A stretch of DNA of 64,000 bases from JAUIKM01 sp964445695 (GTDB lineage Bacteria > Bacteroidota > Ignavibacteria > Kapaibacteriales > UBA7675). Of the stretch, positions 7,702 to 17,683 are shown in pieces. The notes beneath the pieces were generated by a model. The model saw nothing but the letters and a program-made list of their open reading frames with translations, made no database searches and was not told the origin of the DNA. Position 1 is the stretch's first letter. Each line of letters opens with the position of its first letter. The stretch covers positions 186,001 through 250,000 of the forward strand of contig CAYULF010000003.1 of assembly GCA_964445695.1 (NCBI GenBank). The letters run 5' to 3'. The position numbers and the translations under genes are program-made.

Positions 7702-8367
7702 TTAGATTTCGGAGCCGCCGCGCTGCCGCCGCAGCACTTCCCGCAATCCTTCTTCAACTTCGTCGCGCGGCAGCCCGCCGGCGTCGAGTTCCGCGTCGTC
7801 GAGGCGCAGCATGCGATAATAAAACTGTTCGACGGCTTGCGGTGCACCTTCCACGTTGCGGTCCAGCAGCAGGTAGAGTGCGTCTTCAGCGCGGGCGAAT
7901 TTACGCCCTTTTTCGAACAAAAAAGCCGCCGCATCGGCTACGGCCAATGTCCAGCGTGAAAGGGGAAGTGCTTCCAGAACCTCAAGTGCACGAGAGAGTG
8001 ACGTCGTTTGCACAAATTCCGCGTCGCTGCGCATGGCCGCTGCGTAGAGTTCAATGCTCAAACGCCTCAGGTGGTCGGAGCGGTCCACGTGGCCGCTGTT
8101 CAGCAGGTTTTCCGCCATAAACGACCAGATTTCAGCAGCAACGAGCGCTTTGCCCGCGCCCTCGGGGTTGTCGCTGAAGATTTCCAGCAGATCAAGACTG
8201 TCGAGCCGTTCGGCAAATCCGGCTTCCAGGCCCGTATAACGCAGGAAAAGACCTTCCAGATCCTGCATCACATCGTATTCCTGCTCGGTTTGCCGGCGGT
8301 TGATCAGGCGCGCAAGCTCCTGTGCAAAACGCGTAAACATGCGGACGACGTAGTCGCGCTCGAACAT
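7702..8367 (-). CDS. DUF6483-like hypothetical protein
   Basis: A 221-residue soluble helical protein. The start MFERDYVVRMFTRFAQELAR, with a second helix LINRRQ, resembles uncharacterised helical-repeat proteins of the DUF6483 type, which begin with a similar (Y/D)-Y-hydrophobic-R motif. The rest alternates Ala/Leu-rich helices in a TPR-like manner and ends in a basic tail (EVLRRQRGGSEI). It has no signal peptide, membrane segment or catalytic motif. It is transcribed alone, away from the iron transporter on the other strand. The family name is from memory; function unknown. Confidence 0.75.
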   Translation of the reverse strand: MFERDYVVRMFTRFAQELARLINRRQTEQEYDVMQDLEGLFLRYTGLEAGFAERLDSLDLLEIFSDNPEGAGKALVAAEIWSFMAENLLNSGHVDRSDHLRRLSIELYAAAMRSDAEFVQTTSLSRALEVLEALPLSRWTLAVADAAAFLFEKGRKFARAEDALYLLLDRNVEGAPQAVEQFYYRMLRLDDAELDAGGLPRDEVEEGLREVLRRQRGGSEI

Positions 8368-8508
8368 AGCAGAAATCCTTTTCCGGCTTGGCAGGCAACG
8401 CTTTTGGACTAATGCAACGAATGTGCGGGTTCCGGCGTGGATTCCATCGCTTTTTTTCCTCGCAGCAAATCGCTAATTTGGATTTAGTTCAAATAAGCTT
8501 CTGTGTTT

Positions 8509-8529
8509 GCCGGCTCTCCGCACGCCGGC
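8509..8529. repeat. Inverted repeat upstream of the iron-transport operon
   Basis: Two GCCGGC hexamers separated by 9 bp lie 20 bp before the start of the substrate-binding protein gene, just ahead of its AAGGA ribosome binding site. In mRNA they could form a 6-bp hairpin. No classical Fur box was recognised here. Confidence 0.35.
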
Positions 8530-8548
8530 TGATTTGTAAGGATCAACT

Positions 8549-9589
8549 ATGCTTCGTCGTTATCTCATCCTGTCGTTTGCAATTGGTTCGGGACTGTTTT
8601 TCTCCGCGTGCAGTGGCGAACAAAAAGAAGCCGAGCCGATGGAGGAAGCAGCAGAACAGACAGCCGTTGAGTCCGGCATCGTCAACGTCTACACACATCG
8701 CCACTATCCGGCCGACAAAGAGCTGTACGCCGAGTTCACCAAACAAACCGGCATCGAAGTCAACGTCGTTTCCGCCGGAGCAGACGAGCTGATCAAACGA
8801 CTGGAAACCGAGGGCGACAAAAGCCCGGCCGACCTGCTGATTACAGTTGACGCCGGTCGTCTGCACCGCGCAATGGCGCTCGGACTGCTGCAACCGGTTT
8901 CGACGCCGACACTGCAGGAAAACGTGCCGGCGCACCTGCGCGACAAAGACAACAATTGGTACGGCCTCACGGTGCGTGCTCGTATTGTGGCCTATGCGCC
9001 CGACCGCGTAGATCCGAAGAAACTGGAAACCTATTCCGCGCTGGCCGACAAAGAATGGAAAGGTAAACTGCTGATCCGTTCGTCCTCGAACGTCTACAAC
9101 CAGTCGCTCATGGCAGCCATGATTGAGCACAAAGGCGCTGAAAAAGCCGCCGAATGGGCCAAAGGCATTGTCGACAATATGGCGCGTACACCGGCGGGTA
9201 ACGACCGCGATCAGATTAAAGGCATTGCCGCGGGACTGGGCGACATCGCAGTCGTCAACTCGTACTACTACAACATGATGCAGAACTCCGACGACGAAGC
9301 CGAGCGCGAAGCGGCGTCAAAAGTTGAAATCACCTTCCCGCAGTTTGAAGACGGCGGAATTCACATCAACGTCAGCGGCGCAGGTGTGACCAAAAGCGCG
9401 GCGAACGCTGAAAATGCCATCAAACTGCTGGAATTCCTGACGTCCGAAGCCGCACAGCGCAAATTCGCCGAAGCCAATTTTGAATATGCACTGAAAGACG
9501 ACATCAACAACGACGGTATCTCGCTGGGCAAACTCGGCGAAAACAACGAAAAAGCCGTGATGATCTTCGATCAGGTTGGGTGGAAGTAA
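8549..9589 (+). CDS. fbpA: Fe(3+) ABC transporter substrate-binding lipoprotein
   Basis: A 346-residue protein of the FbpA/FutA/Idi family that captures ferric iron outside the inner membrane and hands it to the permease. It has a lipoprotein signal with lipobox FFSAC (Cys21), an acidic linker, then the family start VNVYTHRHYPADKELY. A tyrosine cluster SYYYN (Tyr239-241) fits the tandem tyrosines that bind iron in class III periplasmic iron proteins. The Shine-Dalgarno AAGGA lies 7 bp upstream. The permease and ATPase follow on the same strand, giving a complete FbpABC-type system. Thiamine, phosphonate or other anion-binding relatives are possible, but the tyrosines favour iron. Confidence 0.92.
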   Translation: MLRRYLILSFAIGSGLFFSACSGEQKEAEPMEEAAEQTAVESGIVNVYTHRHYPADKELYAEFTKQTGIEVNVVSAGADELIKRLETEGDKSPADLLITVDAGRLHRAMALGLLQPVSTPTLQENVPAHLRDKDNNWYGLTVRARIVAYAPDRVDPKKLETYSALADKEWKGKLLIRSSSNVYNQSLMAAMIEHKGAEKAAEWAKGIVDNMARTPAGNDRDQIKGIAAGLGDIAVVNSYYYNMMQNSDDEAEREAASKVEITFPQFEDGGIHINVSGAGVTKSAANAENAIKLLEFLTSEAAQRKFAEANFEYALKDDINNDGISLGKLGENNEKAVMIFDQVGWK

Positions 9590-9622
9590 GCGGCGCACGG
9601 CGCGCCATCACGGGCTTTGGCT

Positions 9623-11320
9623 ATGCAGCAACATTCCGTTCGCGGAACCGACACGTCTGAAAATCCGACAAACAAGGAACGCTCCCGCTCCTGGCGACAA
9701 ATGATCCGTCCCGGGAAACAGGCGCGTTCCTGGTTTGTATGCACGGCCTTACTGGTGATTGCCGTTTCACTGCCGGCAATCTACGTCGCGTTGCACGTGT
9801 TCGGCGGCTCCAATCCCGTCTGGGACCACCTGGCCGCCACGGTGCTGACCGATTACGTTGTCAACACATTTATCTTGATGCTGGGCGTGGCCGTTCTGGT
9901 GACGCCTGTCGGCGTGCTCTGCGCCTGGCTGATTTCGGCCTATGATTTTCCGGGGCGTGCCTGGCTGGAATGGGCGCTGGTGCTGCCGCTGGCCATGCCC
10001 GCCTATATTACCGGCTACGCCTGGTCGGGGATTTTTGAATACGGCGGGCCGATTGACTCGCTGGCCGCATTCCTGGGCTTTGGTTCCTCGCTCGGGATCG
10101 ACATTTTCTCCATCTACTTCCTCGCGGCACTGTTTGCATTTGTCCTGTATCCTTATGTGTACCTGGTGGCGCGCAGCTCTTTTGCGCGTCAGTCGGCCGG
10201 ACTAATCGAAGCGGCGCGATTGACCGGCGCCGGCAACTGGGAAGTGTTTCGTCGCGTGGCGATGCCGCTGGCGCGTCCCGCCGTAGCCGGCGGTCTGGCT
10301 CTCTGCCTGATGGAGGTGCTGAACGACTACGGCGCGGTCAAATACTTCGGTGTTTCGACCTTTACGACGGGGATATTTCGCGCGTGGTTTGCTCTGGGCG
10401 ATACTGGCGCTGCCGTTCGCCTTGCCGCCGTCCTGATGCTGTTTGTGTTTGTTTTGATTGTGCTGGAACGCCGCAGCCGCGCTCGTACCGCCGTCTCCTC
10501 ATCCGCCACAATGCGAAGACAAGCCCTGCGGGGAAAAAAGGCCGTTCTGGCCCTGATATTTTGTTTAGTCCCGCTGTCGCTCGGATTCATCATTCCCGTA
10601 GCGCGACTGTTGACCTGGGCCTGGCGCACGGCGTCGAATGTGCTGGACCTGCAGTTTGTCTATCTCGTGCTCAACAGCTTCGCACTTGCTCTCGGGAGCG
10701 CGGTCCTTTGTTGTGCCGCGGCTATTATTGTTCTTTATACTGCGCGTTTGCAGCGAACGCGTCTCGCGGGATTCCTGGCGCAGAGCGCCACGCTTGGTTA
10801 TTCGATTCCGGGAGCCGTCATTGCCGTCGGCGTTATGACGCCTTTTGCGGCAATCGACCACGGTATCGACGGCTTTGTGCAGTCGCTCACCGGCGGCGGT
10901 ACCGGACTTCTTTTGAGCGGCACCCTGATTGCTTTGTTGTATGCCTATTTGTCGCGTTATCTTGCAGTCGCGTTTCAACCTGTCGACGCCGGTTTTGAAC
11001 GCACGGCCGCGTCGATGGACGAAGCCGCGCGTTCGCTTGGCGCTTCGCCCTTGCGGGCTCTGCTGCAGATTAACATTCCGATGGTGCGAACAGCCATCCT
11101 CAGCGCAATTATCCTGGTCTTTGTCGACGTGCTCAAGGAGCTGCCTTTGACCTTGATTTTGCGTCCTTTTAACTTTGAAACGCTGGCGACGCGCGCCTTT
11201 GAATTTGCCGGCAACGAACAACTGGCGGAGGCGGCCAATCCGGCTTTGTTGATTGTAGCTGTCGGCGTCATTCCCATCGTTTACCTCAATCGTCTCATGA
11301 ATGCAAAACAGGCGCGATGA
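9623..11320 (+). CDS. fbpB: Fe(3+) ABC transporter permease (fused two-module type)
   Basis: A 565-residue inner-membrane protein with about 12 hydrophobic segments in two homologous halves, as in FbpB/SfuB. Each half carries an EAA loop that docks the ATPase: EAARLTGAGNWEVF near residue 195 and EAARSLGASPLRAL near residue 470. The frame is open from a TTG at 9617, but the ATG at 9623 is the likely start. It lies 33 bp after the binding-protein gene and ends in an ATGA overlap with the ATPase gene, indicating translational coupling. Confidence 0.92.
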   Translation: MQQHSVRGTDTSENPTNKERSRSWRQMIRPGKQARSWFVCTALLVIAVSLPAIYVALHVFGGSNPVWDHLAATVLTDYVVNTFILMLGVAVLVTPVGVLCAWLISAYDFPGRAWLEWALVLPLAMPAYITGYAWSGIFEYGGPIDSLAAFLGFGSSLGIDIFSIYFLAALFAFVLYPYVYLVARSSFARQSAGLIEAARLTGAGNWEVFRRVAMPLARPAVAGGLALCLMEVLNDYGAVKYFGVSTFTTGIFRAWFALGDTGAAVRLAAVLMLFVFVLIVLERRSRARTAVSSSATMRRQALRGKKAVLALIFCLVPLSLGFIIPVARLLTWAWRTASNVLDLQFVYLVLNSFALALGSAVLCCAAAIIVLYTARLQRTRLAGFLAQSATLGYSIPGAVIAVGVMTPFAAIDHGIDGFVQSLTGGGTGLLLSGTLIALLYAYLSRYLAVAFQPVDAGFERTAASMDEAARSLGASPLRALLQINIPMVRTAILSAIILVFVDVLKELPLTLILRPFNFETLATRAFEFAGNEQLAEAANPALLIVAVGVIPIVYLNRLMNAKQAR

Positions 11321-12390
11321 ACAGTCAGCAGTCAAGTGTTGTCGAGTTTAACGGCGTAACCAAGCGGTACGTGGCATCCGAACCTCCGGCGGTGAACGAG
11401 GCCACGTTTTCCATTCAACGCGCGTGCATCACCGCTTTGCTGGGCGGCAGCGGCAGCGGCAAAAGTACCGTCCTGCGCCTGCTGGCCGGCCTGGAAACAC
11501 CCGAAGAAGGATCGATTGTTCTGGCCGGCAAAACCGTCAGCGACGGCCGGACGTTTGTCCCGCCCGAAAAGCGCAACATCGGTCTGGTGTTTCAGGATTA
11601 CGCGCTCTTTCCGCATCTGACGGTTAAACAAAACATCGAATTTGGTCTGGATAAACGGGTCAGGCAGGAGGGACGACGCGTTCGCTCCATGCTGGAACTT
11701 GTCGAACTGGGTCAGCTCGGTCATCGTTTTCCGCACGAGCTTTCGGGCGGACAGAAACAGCGCGTCGCCATCGCGCGGGCCCTTGCACCGCAGCCGGATG
11801 TTTTACTGCTCGACGAGCCGTTTTCCAATCTTGACGATGCACTGAAAGCACACGTGCGCCGCGATCTGACGCGCATCATTCGCACGGCGGAAATGACCGC
11901 GGTATTTGTCACGCACGACGTTCGCGATGTCTTTGCCGCCGCCGACCGACTCATTGTGCTGGACGACGGCTACGTACGCCAGTCGGGCCGTCCCGACGAG
12001 GTGTATCAGCAGCCGGCCAATCCCGGCGTTGCCCGTATTTTTGGCGAAACGACAATTATCAAGGCGCAGGCTAGCGGCAACATGGCGCATACAGCCCATG
12101 GCAATTTTGATCTCGGCGTTCAGGAACTTCACGACAATATGTTAATCTGTTTAAGACCGGGCGATCTGCGCATCGCCGCAAATTCCGAACCGGGTTTACA
12201 GGCCGTTGTTGAGCGCACCACTTTTTTTGGCATGTACAACGAACTCCTGCTGCGTTTAACACCTGCCGACTCGACGACTGAGCCTGTCCACCTCACTATT
12301 CCGCTGTCATGCGATGAAACCTATGCCCCCGGCGCTCAACTGACGCTGACGCGGGCTGTAAGGCGCATTCACTTCTGGCCGGTCGACTGA
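11317..12390 (+). CDS. fbpC: Fe(3+) ABC transporter ATP-binding protein
   Basis: A 357-residue ATPase. Visible motifs are Walker A GGSGSGKST, Q-loop VFQDYALFP, signature LSGGQKQR, Walker B VLLLDEPF, and the H-loop in VFVTHD. Residues after about 240 form a TOBE-like regulatory domain, as in FbpC/PotA/MalK-type ATPases. It energises ferric iron uptake with the two preceding gene products. The start overlaps the permease stop by 4 bp. A weak GC-rich hairpin followed by CTTTTCTTT at 12440-12468 may terminate the operon. Confidence 0.94.
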   Translation: MNSQQSSVVEFNGVTKRYVASEPPAVNEATFSIQRACITALLGGSGSGKSTVLRLLAGLETPEEGSIVLAGKTVSDGRTFVPPEKRNIGLVFQDYALFPHLTVKQNIEFGLDKRVRQEGRRVRSMLELVELGQLGHRFPHELSGGQKQRVAIARALAPQPDVLLLDEPFSNLDDALKAHVRRDLTRIIRTAEMTAVFVTHDVRDVFAAADRLIVLDDGYVRQSGRPDEVYQQPANPGVARIFGETTIIKAQASGNMAHTAHGNFDLGVQELHDNMLICLRPGDLRIAANSEPGLQAVVERTTFFGMYNELLLRLTPADSTTEPVHLTIPLSCDETYAPGAQLTLTRAVRRIHFWPVD

Positions 12391-12439
12391 GGCTGGAAGA
12401 TTTTATGGAAAGGGAATTTAACATTTTTGGAAAGGTATC

Positions 12440-12468
12440 GCCGCTATTTCATGCGCGGCTCTTTTCTT
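12440..12468 (+). terminator. Weak candidate terminator after fbpC
   Basis: GCCGC and GCGGC arms with a 10-nt loop are followed directly by a pyrimidine run, 50 bp after the fbpC stop. The 5-bp stem is short, so confidence is low. Confidence 0.35.
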
Positions 12469-12605
12469 TATGTTCGTCACACAGATTGAAGTGAAGCGTG
12501 TGTTAAATGGAAGTATTTTTTGCGATTGATTTTTCAACGCACAACGACTTTCAGAACATTCTTCGCTCTATTGTCCAGGCACAAAGACTACTCACTAGCG
12601 ACGTA

Positions 12606-13706
12606 TCACTGCTTCAACTTCTCAATCTGATACACCAGCAGTTCGTCCGATTTGCCGTGAACATTCACCGGCTCCCAGGCATGTGCTTCCACCTTGTCCT
12701 TTATTTTGTCGAATACACTCTCGTGAACCAGTATCGTATTGTGATGATTTTTTGTCAAGGTCTCAATGCGTTTACCCGTGTTGACAGTGTCGCCTGTAAT
12801 CGAAAACTCGATGCGGTCCTCCGAGCCGAGATTGCCGGCAACAACTTCACCTGAATTAATGCCGATACCAATGGCAAAGGGGCGTCCGAATGCTGCGCCA
12901 TAAGTTTTGTCCAGCTCCGCAATGCGCTCCATCATTTCCAGAGCGCAAAGAACGGCTTTTAACTCATTATTATATGTCGGCATCAATGCACCGAAAGATG
13001 CGAACACTTCATCGCCGACGAACTGATTGACCGTGCCGTCATGGCGTTTAATACACTCGCTCATTAAACGGTAGTAGTGATTCAGGCAGGCGACGACTTC
13101 CTTGGGGGAGGAGCGCTCGCTGAAACGCGTGAAACCTCGAATGTCGCAGAACAGAACTGCGACGTCGCGCAGCTCGCCTTCAAAAATTGAATCTTCACTC
13201 GTGGACAGCGCTTTTTGTACAACTTCCTGCGGCACGTAGCGCTCAAACAGACGCAGCGTCTTTTCCTGCTCTTCGACTTTCTGCTGCAGATCGCGCACAA
13301 GCTGTTTATTTCTCTGCTGCAATCCATACAAGTGAAACGCATTTTCGATAGTCATGCGCAGTTCCGTTTCGTCCCAGGGTTTGGTGACGTAGCGAAATAC
13401 GCGTCCCGTGTTGATGGCGCTGATGATGGCTTCGACGTCGCTGAAACCCGTCAGCACCATGCGCACAGTGTCGGGATAGGAGGGAATAATGTGCTCGAGA
13501 AATTGAACGCCCGTCATTTCAGGCATACGCTGGTCAGTGATGATCAGTGCCACGTCCCGCGTTTTGAGGAGTTCAATAGCCTCGTGCGCACTGTTTGCGG
13601 TCAAAATGTTGTAGTCGCGCCGGAAAGCCGCCTTGAATGAAACGAGGTTCTGATGTTCGTCATCGACGTAGAGAATGGCCGGGAGATCTCTGCGGGATTT
13701 GTTCAT
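12606..13706 (-). CDS. Response regulator-class III adenylate/guanylate cyclase
   Basis: A 366-residue two-domain protein. Residues 8-125 are a receiver (acidic DDE cluster near 15, phosphoacceptor Asp58 in ITDQRMP, Lys109 in VTKPW). A coiled coil spans about 127-155 and a class III cyclase catalytic domain about 175-360. Metal-binding Asp188 (FCDIRGF) and Asp232 (VGDE) and the transition-state pair Asn309/Arg313 (VNTGKR) are present, so it should be active. The base-specifying lysine position is Gln228 (VNQFVGD) and its partner is Ser302, so ATP versus GTP preference is uncertain. Phosphorylation by an unlinked kinase presumably controls synthesis of a cyclic nucleotide. It is the last gene of a minus-strand group, 26 bp after the antiporter gene. 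Confidence 0.9.
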   Translation of the reverse strand: MNKSRRDLPAILYVDDEHQNLVSFKAAFRRDYNILTANSAHEAIELLKTRDVALIITDQRMPEMTGVQFLEHIIPSYPDTVRMVLTGFSDVEAIISAINTGRVFRYVTKPWDETELRMTIENAFHLYGLQQRNKQLVRDLQQKVEEQEKTLRLFERYVPQEVVQKALSTSEDSIFEGELRDVAVLFCDIRGFTRFSERSSPKEVVACLNHYYRLMSECIKRHDGTVNQFVGDEVFASFGALMPTYNNELKAVLCALEMMERIAELDKTYGAAFGRPFAIGIGINSGEVVAGNLGSEDRIEFSITGDTVNTGKRIETLTKNHHNTILVHESVFDKIKDKVEAHAWEPVNVHGKSDELLVYQIEKLKQ

Positions 13707-13732
13707 GTGCCTCTGTCCAGTTTACATCGGTA

Positions 13733-15748
13733 CTACAGCGACTGCTCGTCACTGCGTTCGGCAAACAGATCCGCCGTCAGCGCTATGGCGTCGGCCGAAC
13801 CCATAACTACCGCCACATCGTTGCCGCGCAGTTTGGCGTGCGGGTCCGGAGTTGTTGAAACGTTTTCGCCGCGTTTTATTGCCAGAATCGTGGCATTAAA
13901 TTTTCCACGCACATCAAGTTGAACCAATGATTTTCCGGCCGCCGCCGAGTTTTCACAAATGCGCAGCACGCGAATCTCCATATCCGGCAGCACCGTCTGA
14001 AGGTCCGCCGTGCGCGTCATGCCATTGGTGGGACTGCGGAACATGCGATATCTGTCCGCGCGGATGTGGTCCGCAAATCGATGAATTTCGTCGACAGGCA
14101 CCAGATAGTGCGCCAACACGCGGGAGAATATTTCCACCGCCGTCTCAAACTCGGCCGGGATGACTTCGCCTGCACCGATCGCCGCCAGTTTGTCGACGTC
14201 GGCCACAAAACGCGTTCGCACAATCAGGTGCACGCCGGGGTTCATCGTTTTAACCTGGCGGACCGCGCGCTGCGTTGCGTCGGCGTCGGAAATTGCCACG
14301 ACCACCACGCGCGCGCGCCGGATATGCGCGTGATGAAGCACCTCGCTCTTGGATGCGTCGCCGTAGAGAATCGGTTCGCCGCGTTCTTTCTCGCGTTTAA
14401 CCGTCTCCGGATTCATCTCAAGAATAATGTAGGGAATGTGCGCCGATTTTGCTGCGCGCGCAACAAGTTCGCCGTTAATTCCATAGCCGATAACTATGAC
14501 GTGATCTTTTAACTCCTTTTTCTCCGCACCGCTCTCCCGGGTTTCACTCAATTTGTCAAAGCGTTTTTGCAGGCGATTCATCAACGGCAGGCGGGCGTGT
14601 TTCTCGGCGGCTTGCGGTGCGGCGGCAATCAAAAAGGGTGTTGCTGCCATTGTCAGAATGGAAACCGCCAGGAAAATCTGGTAGTGCTCGGCGCTCAAAA
14701 TCTCAACGCTCAGCCCCGCTTTTGAGAGGATAAACGAAAATTCACCTATCTGGCTGAGTGAAAAACCAACCATGATCGCCGTGCGCAGTTGCCATCCCAG
14801 AATGCGAGCCACAGCTATGATCACGCCCAGTTTAATCAGTACCACGCCAAGAACCAGGCCGAAAATCAACAGCGGCTGGTGCAACAGCAACGACCAGTCG
14901 AACAACATCCCGATTGAGACAAAAAAGAACGAGCCGAAAACATCGCGGAAGGGTAACAGCCCGCCCAGGGCGTCGACGCTGTATTCGGACTCGGATATAA
15001 TAAGTCCCGCCAGGAAAGCGCCCAGTCCCAGTGAGAGGCCGACGGCCGACGTGCCCCAGGCCACGCCGATTCCGATTGCGACGACCAGCAAAAGAAACAA
15101 CTCCTGCCGGCGCGTGCGAACAACCCGGTCCAGAATAAACGGCACCACCGTCCGTGCGCCGACAATCACCACTGCGACGATTATCACGCCTTTAACCAAC
15201 AGCATCAACAGCGCTTCGCCGGGGTCGGCCGCCACTCCCGCCAGAATCGGCGTCAACAGCATCATCGGAACGATGGCGATATCCTGGAAAATCAGAATGC
15301 CCAAAGTACCCTGACCATGCGGCGCTTCAATTTCACCGCGGCTCTGCAGCAGCGATAAAACAATCGCGGTGGAGGAGAGTGCGGCCAGAAATCCAAAAAA
15401 CGCGGAAGAATTCAGATCAAATCCGGCCAGTGCGCCGCAGCCCATGACGGCGGCTATCGTCAGCACAACCTGCAGACTGCCGCCCAGCAGGACCGTTTTT
15501 TTAATGCGTGCAAGTTCTTTGAAGGAAAACTCGATGCCGATGGTAAACAGCAGCAGCACCACGCCGACTTCGGCCAGGATTTCAACGCTGTGTTCATCGT
15601 GCACCAGGCCCAGCCCGTACGGACCGATTAACACGCCGGTCATCAGGTAACCGATGATCGTCGGCACGCGGACTTTCGTCGTCAGGTACAGAACGACAAT
15701 CGACAGTCCAAAAATGATCGCAATGTCGCGAAGAAGGGGAATTTCCAT
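13733..15748 (-). CDS. CPA2-family cation:proton antiporter with RCK domains (KefB/C-like)
   Basis: A 671-residue protein. Residues 1-390 hold 12-13 hydrophobic segments of the Na+/H+ exchanger fold, with the CPA2 signatures TIIGYLMTGVLIGP near the start and LIFQDIAIVP in the middle. Residues about 415-535 are a TrkA-N/RCK Rossmann domain (VIVIGYGINGELV, LYGDASK) and about 570-660 a TrkA-C domain. It should exchange K+ or Na+ for H+ across the inner membrane, gated by a nucleotide or glutathione-type ligand at the RCK domain. It lies 35 bp downstream of the lytic transglycosylase gene. Confidence 0.92.
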   Translation of the reverse strand: MEIPLLRDIAIIFGLSIVVLYLTTKVRVPTIIGYLMTGVLIGPYGLGLVHDEHSVEILAEVGVVLLLFTIGIEFSFKELARIKKTVLLGGSLQVVLTIAAVMGCGALAGFDLNSSAFFGFLAALSSTAIVLSLLQSRGEIEAPHGQGTLGILIFQDIAIVPMMLLTPILAGVAADPGEALLMLLVKGVIIVAVVIVGARTVVPFILDRVVRTRRQELFLLLVVAIGIGVAWGTSAVGLSLGLGAFLAGLIISESEYSVDALGGLLPFRDVFGSFFFVSIGMLFDWSLLLHQPLLIFGLVLGVVLIKLGVIIAVARILGWQLRTAIMVGFSLSQIGEFSFILSKAGLSVEILSAEHYQIFLAVSILTMAATPFLIAAAPQAAEKHARLPLMNRLQKRFDKLSETRESGAEKKELKDHVIVIGYGINGELVARAAKSAHIPYIILEMNPETVKREKERGEPILYGDASKSEVLHHAHIRRARVVVVAISDADATQRAVRQVKTMNPGVHLIVRTRFVADVDKLAAIGAGEVIPAEFETAVEIFSRVLAHYLVPVDEIHRFADHIRADRYRMFRSPTNGMTRTADLQTVLPDMEIRVLRICENSAAAGKSLVQLDVRGKFNATILAIKRGENVSTTPDPHAKLRGNDVAVVMGSADAIALTADLFAERSDEQSL

Positions 15749-15783
15749 TCGGGGCCAGTGTTGGTTGCGCGTGTATTGCCGCG

Positions 15784-17094
15784 TTATTTGCGTGGGATTT
15801 TCAGGACCTGTCCAATGTAGATCCGATCCGGTCGACGAATATTGTTAAATCCCATAATACTGCTTATTGAGGAACCGTGGCGCGCCGCAATACGCGAAAG
15901 GGTGTCGCCGCGCCTGACGCGATAGGTAATAACCGGCGGGGCGGAACTTTTGTCGGCGGCCGGAATGCGTTCAACAGCGTACGCAACTTCGGCTTCTGTT
16001 AACTCGCTCGGCACGCGGATACGCGTTCCTTTGGGGATCATCAGGTCTTCGCTGAACACACGACTGCGTACCGCCGGGTTGATGAGACGCATCGTTTCAA
16101 TGTCCATGCCGAGATATTTGGCCAGGACCGACGGTTTGATCCAGTGTTCCAGAACGAGTTCGCGGAATTCGCGTTTGGGTCTGAAATCAATCTCGTCAAA
16201 GTATTCTTCCGGATTTTCGGCGATATCTGACGCGGCGATAAAACAGGCGTAGAAATTGCGCGAAGAAAACTTGAAGGTGCGGCTGGAGTGTTTCATCAGC
16301 ACCGTCTCAAAATCGTTACTGCCCAGTGTGCTCACGGCGCGGCGGATGCCGTTGATGCCGTAGTTGTAGCCCGTAATTGCCAGCGGCCAGTTTTCGACCT
16401 GAGTGAAATTGCCGGCCAGCATCTCGGCTGCGGCATAGGTTGAATAAATCGGGTCCAGACGTTCGTCGACGTAATCGTTAATCGCCAGGTATTCGCGCCC
16501 GGTTCCGCGCATAAACTGCCACATGCCCGCCGCACCGGCATGCGACATTGCATTCGGCAGGAAGGACGATTCAACATGCGGCAGATACGCCAGCTTTTCG
16601 GGGACGTCGAACTTGCGCAGAATAAATCGAATCGTGTCCAGGTACATGCCGCTCAGGCGCAGCCCCTCCATAAAACGCTCTTTCTGTCCATTCTGAAAAC
16701 GAATGCGAGCAATGGCATCGTCCAGCGCGCCCTCTTCGCCGTGGTCCTGAAACAACTGTGCGATTTTTCTATCCAGATCTGTCCATTTGTCTTTGGGCGA
16801 CGATTTAATCCGTTTTATCGACTCTTCAATCGGCTTGCGAATGGCGCGAATGTACTGGCGGCGTTCCTCGCCTTCGCGCTCGCCGATTTCGTATTCGCCG
16901 TAGATCACCATCGGGTACTCGTGGTCGTGCAGCAGTCCCTTGTTCAGCGGTACCTCGGAATAGATTTTTTTCCAGAAGGCGACGTTGTCTTCGATGATGT
17001 CCGGTTTGGTAAAAACTTCGGCCTTCGCGCTGAAGCAAAAACAAACAAACAGGCACAACGCCAGTGCCTGTCCGCGGTAATGTATATGCTGCAT
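15784..17094 (-). CDS. Lytic transglycosylase with LysM domain (MltD-like)
   Basis: A periplasmic murein hydrolase. The frame extends upstream to 17139, but the ATG at 17094 has an AGGA about 9 bp upstream and gives a clean signal peptide (core ALALCLFVCFCFS, cleavage after AKA). The SLT domain covers roughly residues 150-290: YLPHVESSFLPNA holds the catalytic glutamate and GAAGMWQFM the ES/GxxQ segment typical of family 1D enzymes. A C-terminal LysM (YRVRRGDTLSRIAARHG ... YIGQVLKIP) binds peptidoglycan. Length (436 residues) fits MltD-like enzymes with a single LysM. It is the first gene of the minus-strand group with the antiporter and cyclase. Confidence 0.9.
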   Translation of the reverse strand: MQHIHYRGQALALCLFVCFCFSAKAEVFTKPDIIEDNVAFWKKIYSEVPLNKGLLHDHEYPMVIYGEYEIGEREGEERRQYIRAIRKPIEESIKRIKSSPKDKWTDLDRKIAQLFQDHGEEGALDDAIARIRFQNGQKERFMEGLRLSGMYLDTIRFILRKFDVPEKLAYLPHVESSFLPNAMSHAGAAGMWQFMRGTGREYLAINDYVDERLDPIYSTYAAAEMLAGNFTQVENWPLAITGYNYGINGIRRAVSTLGSNDFETVLMKHSSRTFKFSSRNFYACFIAASDIAENPEEYFDEIDFRPKREFRELVLEHWIKPSVLAKYLGMDIETMRLINPAVRSRVFSEDLMIPKGTRIRVPSELTEAEVAYAVERIPAADKSSAPPVITYRVRRGDTLSRIAARHGSSISSIMGFNNIRRPDRIYIGQVLKIPRK

Positions 17095-17683
17095 GTTGGT
17101 TCCTGTCTCGTCACGTTTTACGTCCGCCGACCGGGTCATTCCTTCCTCTTAACCCGCCCGCGTGAATTTATAAAATTCCGGGAAACTTCAATGGCTGACG
17201 AGCGCAACAAAATTGTGTTGTGCCTTGTTCCACCAGTTTTGACACCTTATGGCCTTTTTACCGTCTTTTTTACGCCCGACTGCAAAGTCGTTTACAACAA
17301 TTTACCACACACAATTTTCCGCTGACTGCTTGATTATTTTGTTTGTTGTGCAAACAGACGCGTCAAGTCCGCGCGTAGCCACGTGTCCCGGAGTGAACAA
17401 CGACAGTGTCGTAGCAGGCCGCCCTGGCAGCCCGCGCCTGTGGCGCGCCGCTTAACGCAAGTTGCGCGAGGAAAGAGCGAGCACGAATATCTTGTCGAAA
17501 TCAAATGCGTCCGTTGAACTCGGTCGCTTAACCGCACATCTGCTTCCGTGATAATAACGTGATTTAGCTGCCGGCGGCATTTCACGTGGATACCATTTGC
17601 CGGCCAATAGTGGAAGCGTTGATCACAGAAGCACGTGAAAATCTGCAAGCGCCATTTCCGCTGCACAGGTTTGCCGGTCCCGT

